A DNA stretch of 64,000 nt from Macrobrachium rosenbergii (Eukaryota > Arthropoda > Malacostraca > Decapoda > Palaemonidae). Position numbers and translations under genes: made by a program. Location: contig NC_089742.1 of NCBI RefSeq assembly GCF_040412425.1, positions 73,511,125-73,575,124 of the forward strand, given 5' to 3'. The notes beneath the pieces were generated by a model. That model made no database searches. It had not been told where the DNA came from and saw only the letters and a list, made by a program, of their open reading frames with translations. Of the stretch, positions 23,300 through 35,693 are shown piece by piece; the stretch's first letter is position 1, and the number at the start of each line of letters is the position of its first letter.

Positions 23300-23774
23300 T
23301 TTTACCGTACGAAACCTGGCCTTAAGGCCACGTCTGATGGCACTGAATGGCTAGTAAAAGTTGAATTAAATTGAATTGAACATAGAATTTAGGCCAAGGG
23401 CCAAGCACTGGGACCAATGAGGTCATTCAGCGCTGAAACGGAAATGAAATTGACATTAGAAGGTTTGAAAGGTGTAACAGAAGGAAAACCTCGCAGTTGC
23501 ACTATATATCAGTTGTTAGGAGAGGGTGGAAACTAAGACGGACGAAAGAGAATATGAAAGGAGGTTCAGTAAAAGGAACGAAAGAGGTTGTTAGGAGAGG
23601 GTGGAAAGTAAGACGGCAGAAAGAGAATATGAAAGGAGGTACAGTAAAAGGAACGAAAAGGGATTGCAGCTAGAGGCCGAAGGCACGCTGCAAAGAACCT
23701 AAGTAATGCCTGTGTTTTACCGTACGTAACCTCGCCTAAAGGCCTCGTCTGATGGCACTGAATGGCTAGCAAAG
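23300..23774 (+). mobile_element. family B retroposon, copy B3, between ~60-bp direct repeats
   Basis: The B body (23360-23711) is 3' truncated and carries a tandem duplication of about 72 bp (from TTGTTAGGAGAGGGTGGAAA; about 23514-23586 and 23587-23659). It is bracketed by 23300-23359 and 23715-23774, which share TTTTACCGTACG, the CGTCTGATGGCACTGAATGG block and GCTAG. The repeats are too long for a normal TSD. Confidence 0.8.
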
Positions 23775-24540
23775 GCGATAACGATGAAAAACGAGTGGTA
23801 GGCTACCTGGGAAAATGGTAAGACATTCAGTTGTCTGGTATTTACTAAGGCCTTTGTCCAAGGTTAATTTCTTCCTAGAGCTTAGATCATTCTTTTCGCC
23901 TCAGAGGCAGTGTATGAAATGTGTCACCAGCACCTGCAATTCAAACACTAAAGCCCTCGGCATACCGCAGTATGTCGGTCAAGTACAGATAGTGACACAT
24001 ACCAAAATGATAACAAAATGCAAATGTTATCATAGTTACTAATGAATTTTATCGTTAAATCCTATTAGTTTGCAAGCACTATTCAGCGGAAATAGAACTT
24101 CAAGAGTGGTTTTTCTTAACTTATAAAAGACTTTAAATAACAGATTCATAAATACATTTAAAACATGCTTGTTTACTTGGTAGATTTGCCGAATGCTCAG
24201 TGTTCTGGGGCTTAATCGCGACGAAGCTTCAGATAAGATAGTGGCTTATCACGCATTACCAATCTCACCCATAAAATTCTCATGAAACGCAACATCCAGT
24301 CGAAAGTGCAAAACACCTCTTTCTGAATGGCGTTTCCTTTCCCCCTTTCAGGTGAACACCCTAAACTGTTTTTTTTTTTTACCTAATTTAGCAAGTCTTT
24401 GGAGTATTATGGCTAAAAACACTTCTCGAAACTGGTCCACATTTCGCTTCCTTTCCGAACAGAAGGAATGATGGGCGGGAAATAAATTTCCCCTGCAAGC
24501 GTTTTCGGTTTTACCTGTTATTTTTCTTTATTTAGTCAAT
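23775..24540. other. unassigned stretch
   Basis: No gene or known repeat family recognised. Confidence 0.4.
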
Positions 24541-24910
<370 letters not shown>

Positions 24911-25083
24911 ATGCCACCAAGGACTGTCCCCTTATCTAAAGCAGTTTTTGAAAGGTAGAGAAAACGTACAATGATTTACGCTAAAACTTCTATTCGCCGT
25001 TTTGTCATCAAGTTCTGCCTTTAATTTTGTTGAATCCGTATTAAATGCGTCGAACCCTATGGTGAGGCTTATTTCTTTAGTCC

Positions 25084-25085
<2 letters not shown>

Positions 25086-25148
<63 letters not shown>

Positions 25149-25223
25149 CAGCCTTTTCCATCAGTCCCGCATAAGACTGGACAGAAAGGTACCCCGAGGT
25201 CGAGGATATACTGATTCAAACGA

Positions 25224-25260
<37 letters not shown>

Positions 25261-25335
25261 CGTCCTTTAGTATCAGTCTCTCAAAAGATTTGACGGAAAG
25301 GTACCCCGAGGTCCAGGATATACTGATTCAAACGA

Positions 25336-25426
<91 letters not shown>

Positions 25427-25506
25427 CATCCTTTAACATCAGTATCAGTCCCTCAAAAGATTTGACGGGAAGGTACTCCGAGGTCCAGGATATACTGATT
25501 CAAACA
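25086..25506 (-). mobile_element. tandem array of three family F elements with (AAT)n tails
   Basis: Three head-to-tail units, each (on the + strand) an (ATT)n tract followed by a ~75-85 bp body: tails 25086-25146, 25223-25257, 25338-25424; bodies 25147-25222, 25258-25337, 25425-25506. Bodies share AAGGTACCCCGAGGTC and GGATATACTGATTCAAAC. Units 1 and 2 are followed by GATATT at the next tail. Frames reading poly-Ile are artefacts. Confidence 0.88.
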
Positions 25507-25630
25507 TTCACACCATAAAAATAGTTATAAAAAATCAGATATAATTTTCTTTCCAAGCAGACCTTTACCAACTGAATTCAAATATGACTGTACTTATCAT
25601 CTAATTAGGATGTCACCTCTAAGAATGGGA

Positions 25631-25930
25631 TGGAATATAGAATTTAGACCAAAGGCCAAGCATTGGCACCTATGTGGTCATTCAGAGCTGAAAGGGAAAT
25701 TGAGAGTAGAAAGGAATGAAAGGTGTAACAGAAGGAAGACCTTGCACTTGCACTATGAAACGATTGTTAGGAGAGGGTGGATAGCAAGAAGGAAGAAAGA
25801 GTATATGAACAGAGGCACAGAAAAAGAATGAAAGGGGTTGCAGCTATGGGCCGCAGGCACGCTGCAAAGAACCTTACGTATTCCCTACAGTGCAGGCATG
25901 AGGTGCACTGACGTCACTACCCCCCTACGG
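25631..25930 (+). mobile_element. family B retroposon, copy B4, full length
   Basis: Runs from GGAATATAGAATTTAGACC to ACCCCCCTACGG. No convincing TSD seen. Confidence 0.92.
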
Positions 25931-26878
25931 TTTTATAGCAAAAGGTATAAAGGCTAAGTAAAAGGACTGTCCAAATAATATCACGGTGCCAGTTTATATA
26001 ATCAAGGTCGTTCTGAAATGAAGCGTCGATGGGAATGTAAAGGGGAAAAAGTAATAAAATGGGGTCAAACTAAATAGGCGAGTCAACCGTTCATTTCAAG
26101 GCCACTTTTGATCACAATTAAACCCTGAACTGTTTTCACATTTGCAAAACGAATTAAATCCTGGTTAATGCATCACAGATTCATCGACGTGCAGCACTGC
26201 AGCAGACCACTCTCAAGAATATATCGGGTCCGGGAAATATCAGCAACAATCAAACAAATAGCTCTGAGAGCGGATGAAGTGATGCGCAACAGAGGGATAC
26301 TGAACTACTGTCTTACTCCCTAACTTACTCTAACTCTGAATTTAATATACAACATCCTAATCGAGTGATAACACTTGGAAATAATAAATATCCAAGGTAA
26401 TAACATCTCCGTGCCCAAAGAAATAAAGGGAAACTTATGCACCTCCCCTTATGAGCTTGTTCCAATGATTCGTATCCATTGTGGAGCGTCAATACAAAAC
26501 GTGAGTGTACCGACCTCTCCAGGGCTTACGAGAGCCCGACTTCGGGGGGGAAAGGGGGTAACGTCTTCCCGCCTTAAACCAGTTCTTCGATATCTCATCC
26601 CGACTAATTCCCTCGAAGCTTCTGGTGTGTACTTAACACTGTTCATCAAGAAAGCGAATCTACAACAATATTACTCATTTTGCCTTCACCGTTTTGTTAT
26701 GTATTTACCCCTATCAATTATTATCTAAACCATTGCTGACTATGGAGCCATGTTTCAATTTCATAAGCGTTAATCCGCTGTACCTTTTCAAACACAGTAA
26801 TTGAGGAGAACAGAATGTGTAAATTTTATGTAATTATGCCGATATTAACGTCAATGCTGGTATCAGCATATTACATTG

Positions 26879-26885
<7 letters not shown>
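25931..26885. other. unassigned stretch
   Basis: A 117-codon frame (26375-26728) and an antisense frame overlap with no domain. No element recognised. Confidence 0.4.

Positions 26886-26963
<78 letters not shown>
26886..26963. repeat. (AT)n microsatellite
   Basis: Pure dinucleotide tract. Confidence 0.97.
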
Positions 26964-26965
<2 letters not shown>

Positions 26966-27169
26966 TCGTATATATAAAAATGTTTCCATTCAGCTAGAGG
27001 CGGAAATTAAAAGAAGCTGATCAAGCCCCTTTGGGCTCTCACCCCTCAGGGTCATGAGTGCGAAGCCATGAGTGATAGGTCAACTTATTGTTTTAATCCC
27101 TCCTACAGCTCAAAGGTAACTTCAAACATCGCAGGTTCAAACGGCACACATCATCTATCTATCTACCTA

Positions 27170-27706
<537 letters not shown>

Positions 27707-28015
27707 TATATTTTAAGGCCAATAAAAGACACAAATGAAATTGAATAAGCCTCCACATATCGACCAATGCAAACTGAACCTGTTTCTAGAAATACTGGTA
27801 CGGCGTACAAATGTGCTGTGGACTGAACAGGATTTGTCTCATATGCGGGTTCTTGCGCGCTGCTGCTGAAAGGATATGCATTACAGGGGTTTTGTTTAGC
27901 GATGCATATCAGGCAGACGATAAGTCAACTGCATTTTTAATAATGGATAAAATAATCGGATTGGATCTACCATTGACAGACAATAATTGCAAAGGTTTGA
28001 CGTCATCTGCAGTTT

Positions 28016-28235
28016 CATACACCTGATCTTTCCTAGACAGTGACCCCAAGGGGTTTTAACCTGCTACGTATCCACCTTTGCAACGTGTTTTATACATGCC
28101 CGTTGGGGATGACCATAAAAACATCTACAAAAGACTAAATATCATAAAGATAATGACCCCCAAGAAATATTAGTCCTAGATAACGACCCCCGAAAATTCT
28201 TGGGGGTCACTATCTAGGAAAGATCCCATACACCT
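28016..28235. mobile_element. ~200-bp foldback MITE with 9-bp target-site duplication
   Basis: Element 28025-28226 has ~25-bp TIRs (GATCTTTCCTAGACAGTGAC against GGTCACTATCTAGGAAAGATC read in reverse). CATACACCT flanks it at 28016-28024 and 28227-28235, with one unmatched C on the right. Internal TGACCCCCAAG repeats add a second hairpin. A 9-bp duplication would suit Mutator-like elements. The superfamily is not certain. Confidence 0.85.
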
Positions 28236-28289
28236 ACACAGAAGTCTCGTTTGCAGAGCATCAATACAGCGCCACAAACTGCCTTATCT

Positions 28290-29110
28290 GTCTCCATTTT
28301 ATATTCTTACACGGCCCTTCACGTTTACACGCCCCTTCACGCTTCCTGGAAATAAGGTCCTTCCATTCCAACATCACCTGCATTATTTAACCGGCATACT
28401 CACGGTCTCCATTTCCTCTCTCTCCAAAAACTCTGGTGAGGTACTCATACTTTCTACTAACTCTTTATTGTCAATTTTCTTCACGTGACTAAACCATCTT
28501 TCCACTCAACATTTTTACCATGTCTTTGCGGTAATGTATATTTCTAACCCTATCAAACCTTATCACCCCATTTATATGCTGTGCAAATCATCCATTGTAA
28601 CCACTTTTACCTTTCACTTTCATTATTATTAACTTCCATCCAGTGGCATAACTAGCGTTAGTGGCGCCCGGGGTGGACTCTGGAAATGTCAGCCCAGTCC
28701 CGTGCTAAAAATTACTCAAGAGGTGAAAATTAAACACACATTTTAAGCCTTAACATCTCAGTCATTTACTTTATTTCATAAAGCTAAAACTAAAACAGCA
28801 CAGTCCTGCCCCCGCCCCCTTAGTTACGCCATTGTCTATCTTACATTTTAACTTCTGATTCTAAGATATTTCTCTTCCAAACTTGGGCAGAGACCCTGCG
28901 ACTGTCGCCTTACTAGTCTCACTCTGTGATTCACTTCTCTGACCTTACCATCATTCGTCACATTTTCTCCGAAACGTTAACATGAATGAACAGTCCTATT
29001 CTTCCACTATCCATGCCAACGTTCACTCCTCCATTTTCAGGTCTTCCACTTCCCCGCATATTATTGCTTTTTCCGCCATTCACTCGCAGCCTTATAAGCT
29101 TACGGGTAGT
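28290..29110 (-). pseudogene. LINE ORF2 C-terminal remnant (RTE-like), split by a MITE
   Basis: On the minus strand, frames at about 28990-28839 read NDGKVREVNHRVRLVRR, matching the DGKVxxEVxHRV block after the RT core of RTE-like LINEs. After the 28641-28834 insertion the same strand reads ERWFSHVKKIDNKELVESM (about 28505-28450), the LRWFGHVxRMD block nearer the C-terminus. Order and spacing fit one protein. Many stops and frameshifts. Confidence 0.55.
28641..28834. mobile_element. hAT-like MITE inserted in LINE remnant
   Basis: Left end CAGTGGCATAACTAG and right end (reverse complement) CAATGGCGTAACTAAGG are inverted repeats of the CAGTGGCGTAACTA type common in hAT elements. Length 194 bp, no coding capacity. 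The flanks TTCCATC and TCTATC are only partly alike, so the 8-bp TSD is not confirmed. Confidence 0.65.
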
Positions 29111-29457
29111 TCCAAAATCTTCCATCCTTCAAAGGAATAGCTTACGAGGACATCACTGAGGGCTGAAGCTATTTCAATACTAATTCTTTTTTGGTCATTT
29201 CTTTTTTTCTTTTGGTGCAGGATATCTTTCCTCTTAACCATTCAACTCAGGTGGCAGTGTTTCAATCCTCTAGACTTCGTTAGCTGGTAATAAGAGACAA
29301 GTTCAATATGAGTTGGTGTTTATCACAATCTGCTCACGAAAATATTCGGTGGCTTTTAAATAATTATCAGTCACCAGCGACGACGCAGGGTGAGAGAGAT
29401 AACAGCCACCGAAAAGAGATAAGAGAATGAAATATCAGCAATTATGAAGCTATCATC

Positions 29458-29854
29458 TCACACTTCGAAACGCGATGCATATCCACGTATTTGTTTGAAT
29501 TGAATTGAATTTAATTGAATATAGAATTTAGGCCAAGCACTGGGACGTGAGGTCATTCTGCGTTGAAACGGAAACTGACAATAAAAGGTTTGAAAGGTGT
29601 AACAGGAGGAAAGCCTCGAAGTTGCACAATGAATCAATTGTTAGTAGAAGGTGGCAAATAGTAACATGGAAGAAAGACAATATGAAAGGAGGTACAGTAA
29701 AAGGAACGAAACGGGTTGTAGCTAGGGGCGGAAGGCACGCTGCAAAGAACCTTAAGTAATGCCTACAGTGCACCGTGCGAGGTGCAATGACGGCACTAAC
29801 CCCTTACGGAGGTCCCACACTTCGAAACGCGATGCATGTTCACGTATTTGTTTG
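29458..29854 (+). mobile_element. family B retroposon, copy B5, between 40-bp direct repeats
   Basis: Element 29498-29809 (lead-in of TTGAA repeats, end CCCCTTACGG). Immediately outside are 29458-29497 and 29815-29854, both containing CACACTTCGAAACGCGATGC and CACGTATTTGTTTG with about three mismatches in 40 bp. A duplicated target this long is unusual. Confidence 0.9.
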
Positions 29855-30164
29855 GTAGTGGGTGATATGAAGACCGTGGAGCGCCCATCTCTGGCAAACC
29901 TCGGTTGCACTTCGATATTTCTCTCGAATCAGGCCTTGTGAGGACAGCTTTCATGCTAGGATACTCATCCTGGTGCCACTCTAACAGCGAATAGTCGTCA
30001 TTCATCACAGAGTGATGAAAAAAGCAAAACAAAAACGAAAGACAAAAAGGATGAGTTGAAGTTAGTCAGAAATTAACACTTCCATCCTTCAACATACAAA
30101 ACTATTCGTCAAAAATAGTGCATTAAAGATAAATGAATGAGTTTTTATTTTGTCCAGTGACTTT

Positions 30165-30481
30165 GAATTGAATTGAATTGAACTGAATATAGAATTTAGG
30201 CCAAAGGCCAAGCACTGGGGCCTATGAGGTCATTCAGCGCTGAAACGAAAATTTACAGTAAAAGGTCTGAAAGGTGTACAGGAAGAAAACCTCTCAGTTG
30301 CACTACGAATCAATTGTTGGGAAAGGGTGGAAAGTAAGATGGAAGAATCAGAATATGAAAGGGGTACAGTAAAAGAAACGAAAGGGGTTGCAGCTAGGGG
30401 CAGAAGGCACGCTGCAAAGAACCTCAAGTAATGTCTACAGTGCACCGCATGAGGTGCACTAACGGCACTAACCCCCTACGG
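30165..30481 (+). mobile_element. family B retroposon, copy B6, full length
   Basis: Begins with (GAATT)-type repeats, then GAATATAGAATTTAGGCC, and ends ACCCCCTACGG. No clear TSD. Confidence 0.93.
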
Positions 30482-30867
30482 AATTAACAGCAAGCCACAT
30501 TTCAAAGCCGAAAGCAAGATGTAAATTTTACAGATGGTAAAAGACTTCAGCTGAGATTTACAGTTGGCTGCTTCTCCTTTGAATATCTACTTCATTCCGA
30601 AGAACTTACATATTAACCAGAAAACTGACATCTAGTTGTTAATTATTGTATTGTGTTTAAACCTGAGACATATCTATCTGCATCTATCTATATATCTATT
30701 TCATACATTTTTATTTCATAGCGGAAGGGAATGATCAAAGTGACAAGTCCGCACAAGGATACAGTTATGAAAAAGATATAGAGAATGAAATTTTAATATA
30801 CTTCCTGAAGAACGTAGTTGCTGTAAGAGGCAGCAATATGAACGGCAAACGACTTAAACATTATAAT

Positions 30868-31217
30868 AAACAAGTAAAAAATGCGACGAAGTTTCCTCGG
30901 CACAATCGAGTTTTCTGTACAGCGCATAATGCTGTATGAAACTCTCAGCCACGAACCGGGGTGGCATGTGTTGTTGGCGCCTAGAGCGGTGCCAGACGCA
31001 CGATCATAGCTAACTTTAACTTTAAATAAATAAAAAAAAACTACTGAGGCTAGATGACTGCAATTTGGTATGTTTGATGATTGGAGGGTGGATGATCAAC
31101 GTACAAATTTACAGCCCTCTAGCCTCAGTAGTTTTTAAGATCTGAGGGCAGACAGAAAAAGTGCGGACGGACAGACAAATGGCCATCTCAATAGTTTTCT
31201 TTTACAGAAACCTAAAA
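30868..31217 (+). mobile_element. family A element, copy A12
   Basis: Leader, decayed 5' hairpin (GACGAAG/CTCGGCAC), central hairpin (about 31040-31138), GGACGGACAGACAAA and 3' hairpin are present. No expanded 22-bp units. Confidence 0.93.
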
Positions 31218-31731
31218 CTGCCTTTTCCATCAAAGCTAAAGAGAATATACGATATTCGAATAAAGTCGTATCTCTTCCACTGGAACTAAACTGAAGCGAG
31301 AGAAGGCGGTCTGTGACGAAGGTGTCCTCCACACGAGAAGCTGCGTCGGTTTCCCCTGCGTTAAATGATTCACAGGAAGGCTAATAAAAGAACAAGGTTT
31401 CAGGTCTCTTGCAAGACAAATAAGCGTCGTCTAGTATGGCAAATGAACATTTCTACTAAACCGTGGGCTCAGGTGCGTTTAAAAAGATAGTTTTATTCAT
31501 AAAATCCTACTCTTTCGTCTAAGTCATCTAGAATGATATACAGTACACAAAAACCGAGATCTACAACTAATGAGAAACTAACACTACTCATATCCAGTAG
31601 TAACGTGAATCTTGAAATGGAATAACTCATGATTTTCTCTACTAAATTAACGCAAATACAGACCAGTAGATGGAAAAGATATATATTCTTTTCCCACTAC
31701 ATCAACATGCCTCTTACTTATGAAGTGCCAG

Positions 31732-31733
<2 letters not shown>

Positions 31734-31785
<52 letters not shown>

Positions 31786-31930
31786 GCACACACGCACACA
31801 CACACACTGCAGCAACCGGTCTCTGATCCAGAGAAATGAGGTGCAACCTACTCACGCGCGCGCACGCACTCTCGGAGAGACACACGCACACTGGGCCAGC
31901 AGCTTCTTTGATCCAGAGGAATGAGGTGCG
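31734..31930. repeat. (CA)n microsatellite and duplicated CA-rich flank
   Basis: (CA)n with CG interruptions at 31734-31806. GATCCAGAGAAATGAGGTGC (about 31819) recurs as GATCCAGAGGAATGAGGTGC (about 31910), each after a CA-rich run, a local tandem duplication of about 90 bp. Confidence 0.92.
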
Positions 31931-33200
31931 ACTTACTCCTTTATCGATCCTCCGAGAAGTGTGTAGCACTCGACACTCACTGAACTTGCCTTAAGTAGGC
32001 TTCTTCCATCCCATCCCTTTCTCCGGCACTTCCACCAAACCATTCCAAAAGCCGCCTCCTCTGCCTCTGCCTCTGCCTCCTCCTCTTCCTCCTCCTCCTC
32101 CTCCTCCTCCTCCTCGTCATTTGTCCCTTCCACTGGGGTTCCCTCCCTCTTACAGTGTGGCCATCCTTTGGATTATTTCTTTTGCGATGCATCTCTCGTT
32201 GTCAGAGCAGTTTCTTGAAGTTGACTAAACGTTCGTCTGTCTACAACGATGAAAACGTAAAATATCAGTTGAAAAGACATCTCGAGCAAAATGAAAACTG
32301 TGGTATAATCTGATTTCAGAAGCCATTTTACTGAGAACTTCACAGCTTTTGATACAGGTATCAAATGCTTTCATGTAGGAGACAAGCCATTCCGAAATGA
32401 TTTTCAACAGACTAATTCCACAACGCTGTTGAACTTGAAAAGAGCCAATACGCAGTCGTCTGTGCAATCAGGAATTGGTTTAAATGTTTCCGACGAGAAG
32501 AACGTCGTTTTAAAACGGAACTTTGAGTAAACACAATTATATAAACTAATGATGACATTGTAGTGACTTAATCACGGATGATGCATACTCGTATCACCTA
32601 TTATTTAATACAAGTAAAATTCCGAGCGTTAGTACATACAGAAGATACTACAGGCTTCGACAACACGATTACAAATGTGGATACTGAGCTGTTAGAATAT
32701 TAAATGAGAAAATCCAATTTGTATAAAGCTACTCAACCCAATAAGTGAAGATTTGTATGCGATACGGGAGTGTAACATATTTTCATAATCAAGTCAAAAT
32801 GCAGTGCTAAGGGTGCTGAACTGAAGTGAAAAATCAATCTTTCATTTTAAAAATGGAGAATGCAAAAAAAGGTAATTCATTCATTTTGCTTCCTGGGGTA
32901 ATATCAGTACTTCTTAGTACGTTCCTTAATTTGCTTTGCACTGAAAGATCGAACGGTCCAAATAAACACGCTACAATATCGTTTACTGAAGAAAATTCTT
33001 ATATCAATAAAGCATTCAGACAAAGAAACTCCTGCAGAAGTACCACTGCTTTCATACGGATCACAGAAACAATGACAGCATTGAAAACAACAATAATACC
33101 GACGCAGTCAAAGTTTCTTGCCAATGTCGATGCCGAGGAACAATACTGTGACAGATATCAGGTCCTTAACTTTAGAGATATATTATCATACGTGGCCACC
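31931..33200. other. unassigned stretch with (TCC)n tract
   Basis: A TCC/CCTCTG tract at 32056-32116 reads as poly-Glu on the minus strand. A 136-codon plus frame (32826-33236) has a hydrophobic stretch near residues 18-38 but no family I recognise, and it ends inside A13. I do not call a gene. Confidence 0.4.
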
Positions 33201-33516
33201 TCTTCGGCGCAATCGAGTTTTCTCTTCTGCGTATAATGCTGTATGAAACTCTCAGCCACGAACCGGTGGTGGCCTGTGTTGTTGCTATAGGTACCAGACG
33301 CACGATCATAGCTAATTTGAACTTTAAATAAAATGAAAACTACTGAGGCTGGAGGGCTGCAATTTGGTATGTTTGATGATTGGAGGGTGGATGATCAACA
33401 TGCAAATTTGCAGCCCTCTAGTCTCAGTAGTTTTTAAGATTTGAGGGCGGACAGAAAAAGTGCGGACGGACAGACAAAGGGCCATCTCAATAGTTTTCTT
33501 TTACAGAAAACTAAAA
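33201..33516 (+). mobile_element. family A element, copy A13, 5' truncated
   Basis: Begins in the second arm of the 5' hairpin (TCTTCGGCGCAATCG) and is otherwise complete through the 3' hairpin. The following bases to 33988 contain only a poly-T run (33636-33652). Confidence 0.92.
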
Positions 33517-33988
33517 GGGCTCTGTGAACACAATATTAACGCAGTATTTCGATTAGCATCCAAAAATGACAATAATGAAAAATGTTGGAAGAAAATTTTT
33601 TCGAAAAACATAAACGCTGAAGGAAAGAGTGAATTTTTTTTTTTTTTTTTTTGAGAAACTGAAAGATAACCCCTACTTGTAAACAAAACCTTTTCCAGGA
33701 ATCTAAAAATACAACTCTTATCACCGACCAGACTTCAGGAAAGAAACGCATTCTGAAAGCCCAGATCTAGGAGAATAAATGAGCTAATGCTTTTGACTTG
33801 ACGTAACAACCATTCTTCACAAAACATCAGTGGGCGACCAGCACCTTGAAAGTCTTCCATTCAATATGTATGGCCAATTCTGAGACGAGGAAAAAATACT
33901 GCATCTAAATAGAGAACTATACATGGTAATATTCAAGACTGTCTGCTTAATATTAACTAAACTCTACAATTAGAAGTGAAACATTTTC

Positions 33989-34354
33989 TTTTTCGTTTTC
34001 TGTAAAAGAAAACTATTGAGATGGCTATTTGTCTACCCGCCCTCAGATCTTAAAAACCACTGAGACTAGAGGGCTGCAAATTAGTATGTTGATCATCCAC
34101 CCTCCAAACATACCAAATTGCAGCCCTCTAGCCTCAGTAGTTTTTATTTGATTAAAGGTCAAAGTTAGCCACGATCGTGCATCTGGCACTGCTATAGGTG
34201 CCAACAACACAGACCACCACTGGGCCGAGGCTGGAAGTTTCATGGGCCGCGGCTGAGAGTTTCATGGGCCGTAGCTGAGAGTTTTATACAGCATTATGCG
34301 ATATACAGAAAATTCGATTGCGCCGAAGAAAATTCGGTGCATTTTTTACCCGTT
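33989..34354 (-). mobile_element. family A element, copy A14
   Basis: Reverse copy, complete. 3' hairpin at 33994-34017, central hairpin at about 34049-34145 (one arm shortened), two to three 22-bp units, degraded 5' hairpin (GCGCCGAAG/AATTCGGTGC). Confidence 0.92.
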
Positions 34355-34593
34355 TCTCCACGAGAACCAATTAAGTACCTGTGAGCCATCTATAAATAAA
34401 CAGCACATTCCCACGCTGAAAGATATAACATGAAACAAAAAACTGTATCTGCCATGGCCGGATAGTGGAAACCCGTAACTTTGTAAACTTACATTCAACC
34501 AATTTAATTCAATAATAAGCCCCATTACAAAGTACTAGACAGGTTCGAGTTTGCAATTCTAAAGAACCAAAACCATTTTCGAACCATCTTAAT

Positions 34594-34963
34594 CTAGAAT
34601 TGATTTGATCTTATAAAATTTAGACTGTCAAGCAAAGCACTGGGGCAGTTTTGGTCATTCAGCGTTTAAGACAGCGAAAAGAAGCTGGAGTTGTTGGACA
34701 GCAAGATAACAGAGATCTACAAAATAAAGGAGATGAAGTACAAGGATCTATTAGTGGAAATGGTGAAAACTTCACAGCTACACTGAGGTGTAATAGATAT
34801 AGAGAGGTTGGACAGCAAGACTGAAAAAACCAAGCGAGAATGAAGGTTAAGTGAAAGACTAAAAAGTGGGTGCGGCTTGGGGCCGAAGGAACGCTGCAAA
34901 TACACTTTAATAATGCCTTCAGTTCATCATGAGAGGTGCACTGATGGGTCAGTCTCCTTGCGG
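34594..34963 (+). mobile_element. family B retroposon, copy B7, highly diverged
   Basis: Keeps GCACTGGGGCAG, GGTCATTCAGCGTTTAAGAC, GGGGCCGAAGGAACGCTGCAA, TAATGCCTTCAGTTCATCAT and a TCTCCTTGCGG end in family order, with a different middle. It resembles the fragment at 3403-3558, so the two may be one old subfamily. Confidence 0.75.
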
Positions 34964-34973
34964 AGCCTAGAAT

Positions 34974-35300
34974 ATTAGGCTCCAGCAGCCTTACGATGGA
35001 GCCTTAAGCCTACAGTATAAATTAGGCTCAAACAGCCTTACGATGGAGCCTTAAGTCTAGAAATTAGGCTCAAACAGCCTTACGATGGAGCCTTATGTCT
35101 AGAAATTAGGCTCAAACAGCCTTACGATGGAGCCTTAAGTCTAGAAATTTGACTCCAACAGCCTTACGATAGAGCCTTAAGTCTAGAAATTAGTCTCCAA
35201 CAGCCTTACGATGGAGCCTAAATCTAGAAATTAGGCTCCAACAGCCTTACGATGGAGCCTTAAGTCTACAGTATAAATTAGGCTCCAACAGCCTTACGAT
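34974..35300. repeat. 42-bp dyad minisatellite, 7 full units plus a partial
   Basis: Unit TTAGGCTCCAACAGCCTTAC plus GATGGAGCCTTAAGTCTAGAAA. Each unit holds an inverted pair TTAGGCTCC/GGAGCCTTAA separated by about 14 bases, so every unit can fold. Units 1 and 7 carry the longer spacer CTACAGTATAAA. The array starts right after the end of B7 (CGGAGCCTAGAATA), which resembles the unit end. Confidence 0.95.
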
Positions 35301-35693
35301 CTCTCGTTAGGAAAGAATGAAGGGCCTCTCTGGTTAATAGGTTCCTCCTGGATGGGTGACGTCTAACACTAAGCATAATGAGATAATGGGCAGAAATACT
35401 CACATTCACAGGCTTACCTTTAATTCATGAACTGATCTTGAGTGTGTGTACTACAAACTATATATCTCAAGAAACTAGCTTATTCAACACTGGTTATTCT
35501 TGTTTTATCAATAAAGAGAATGAAACTAGATGAAGGCCTACTGTCAGGCAAAAATATAAATTTTTAAGCACAAGGTTGAATATTTCGACATAACTTTCTC
35601 TTTTCAAGGCAGCTGAAGTCACTACTCTGCCGTAGCCGCTAATGAAGTATCAAGAGAAAATAAATATAATACGCACACTTGCCGTGCTATAAG

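Noticed and set aside
32826..33236. 136-codon frame with a hydrophobic stretch, possible secreted or membrane protein
   Set aside because: No recognisable domain. It ends inside a family A element and there is no supporting second exon or codon bias I can assess. Splice-aware RNA data would decide.
34974..35300. Regular dyad repeats suggesting a CRISPR array
   Set aside because: The spacers are the same in every unit, the genome is eukaryotic and there are no cas genes. This is a minisatellite.
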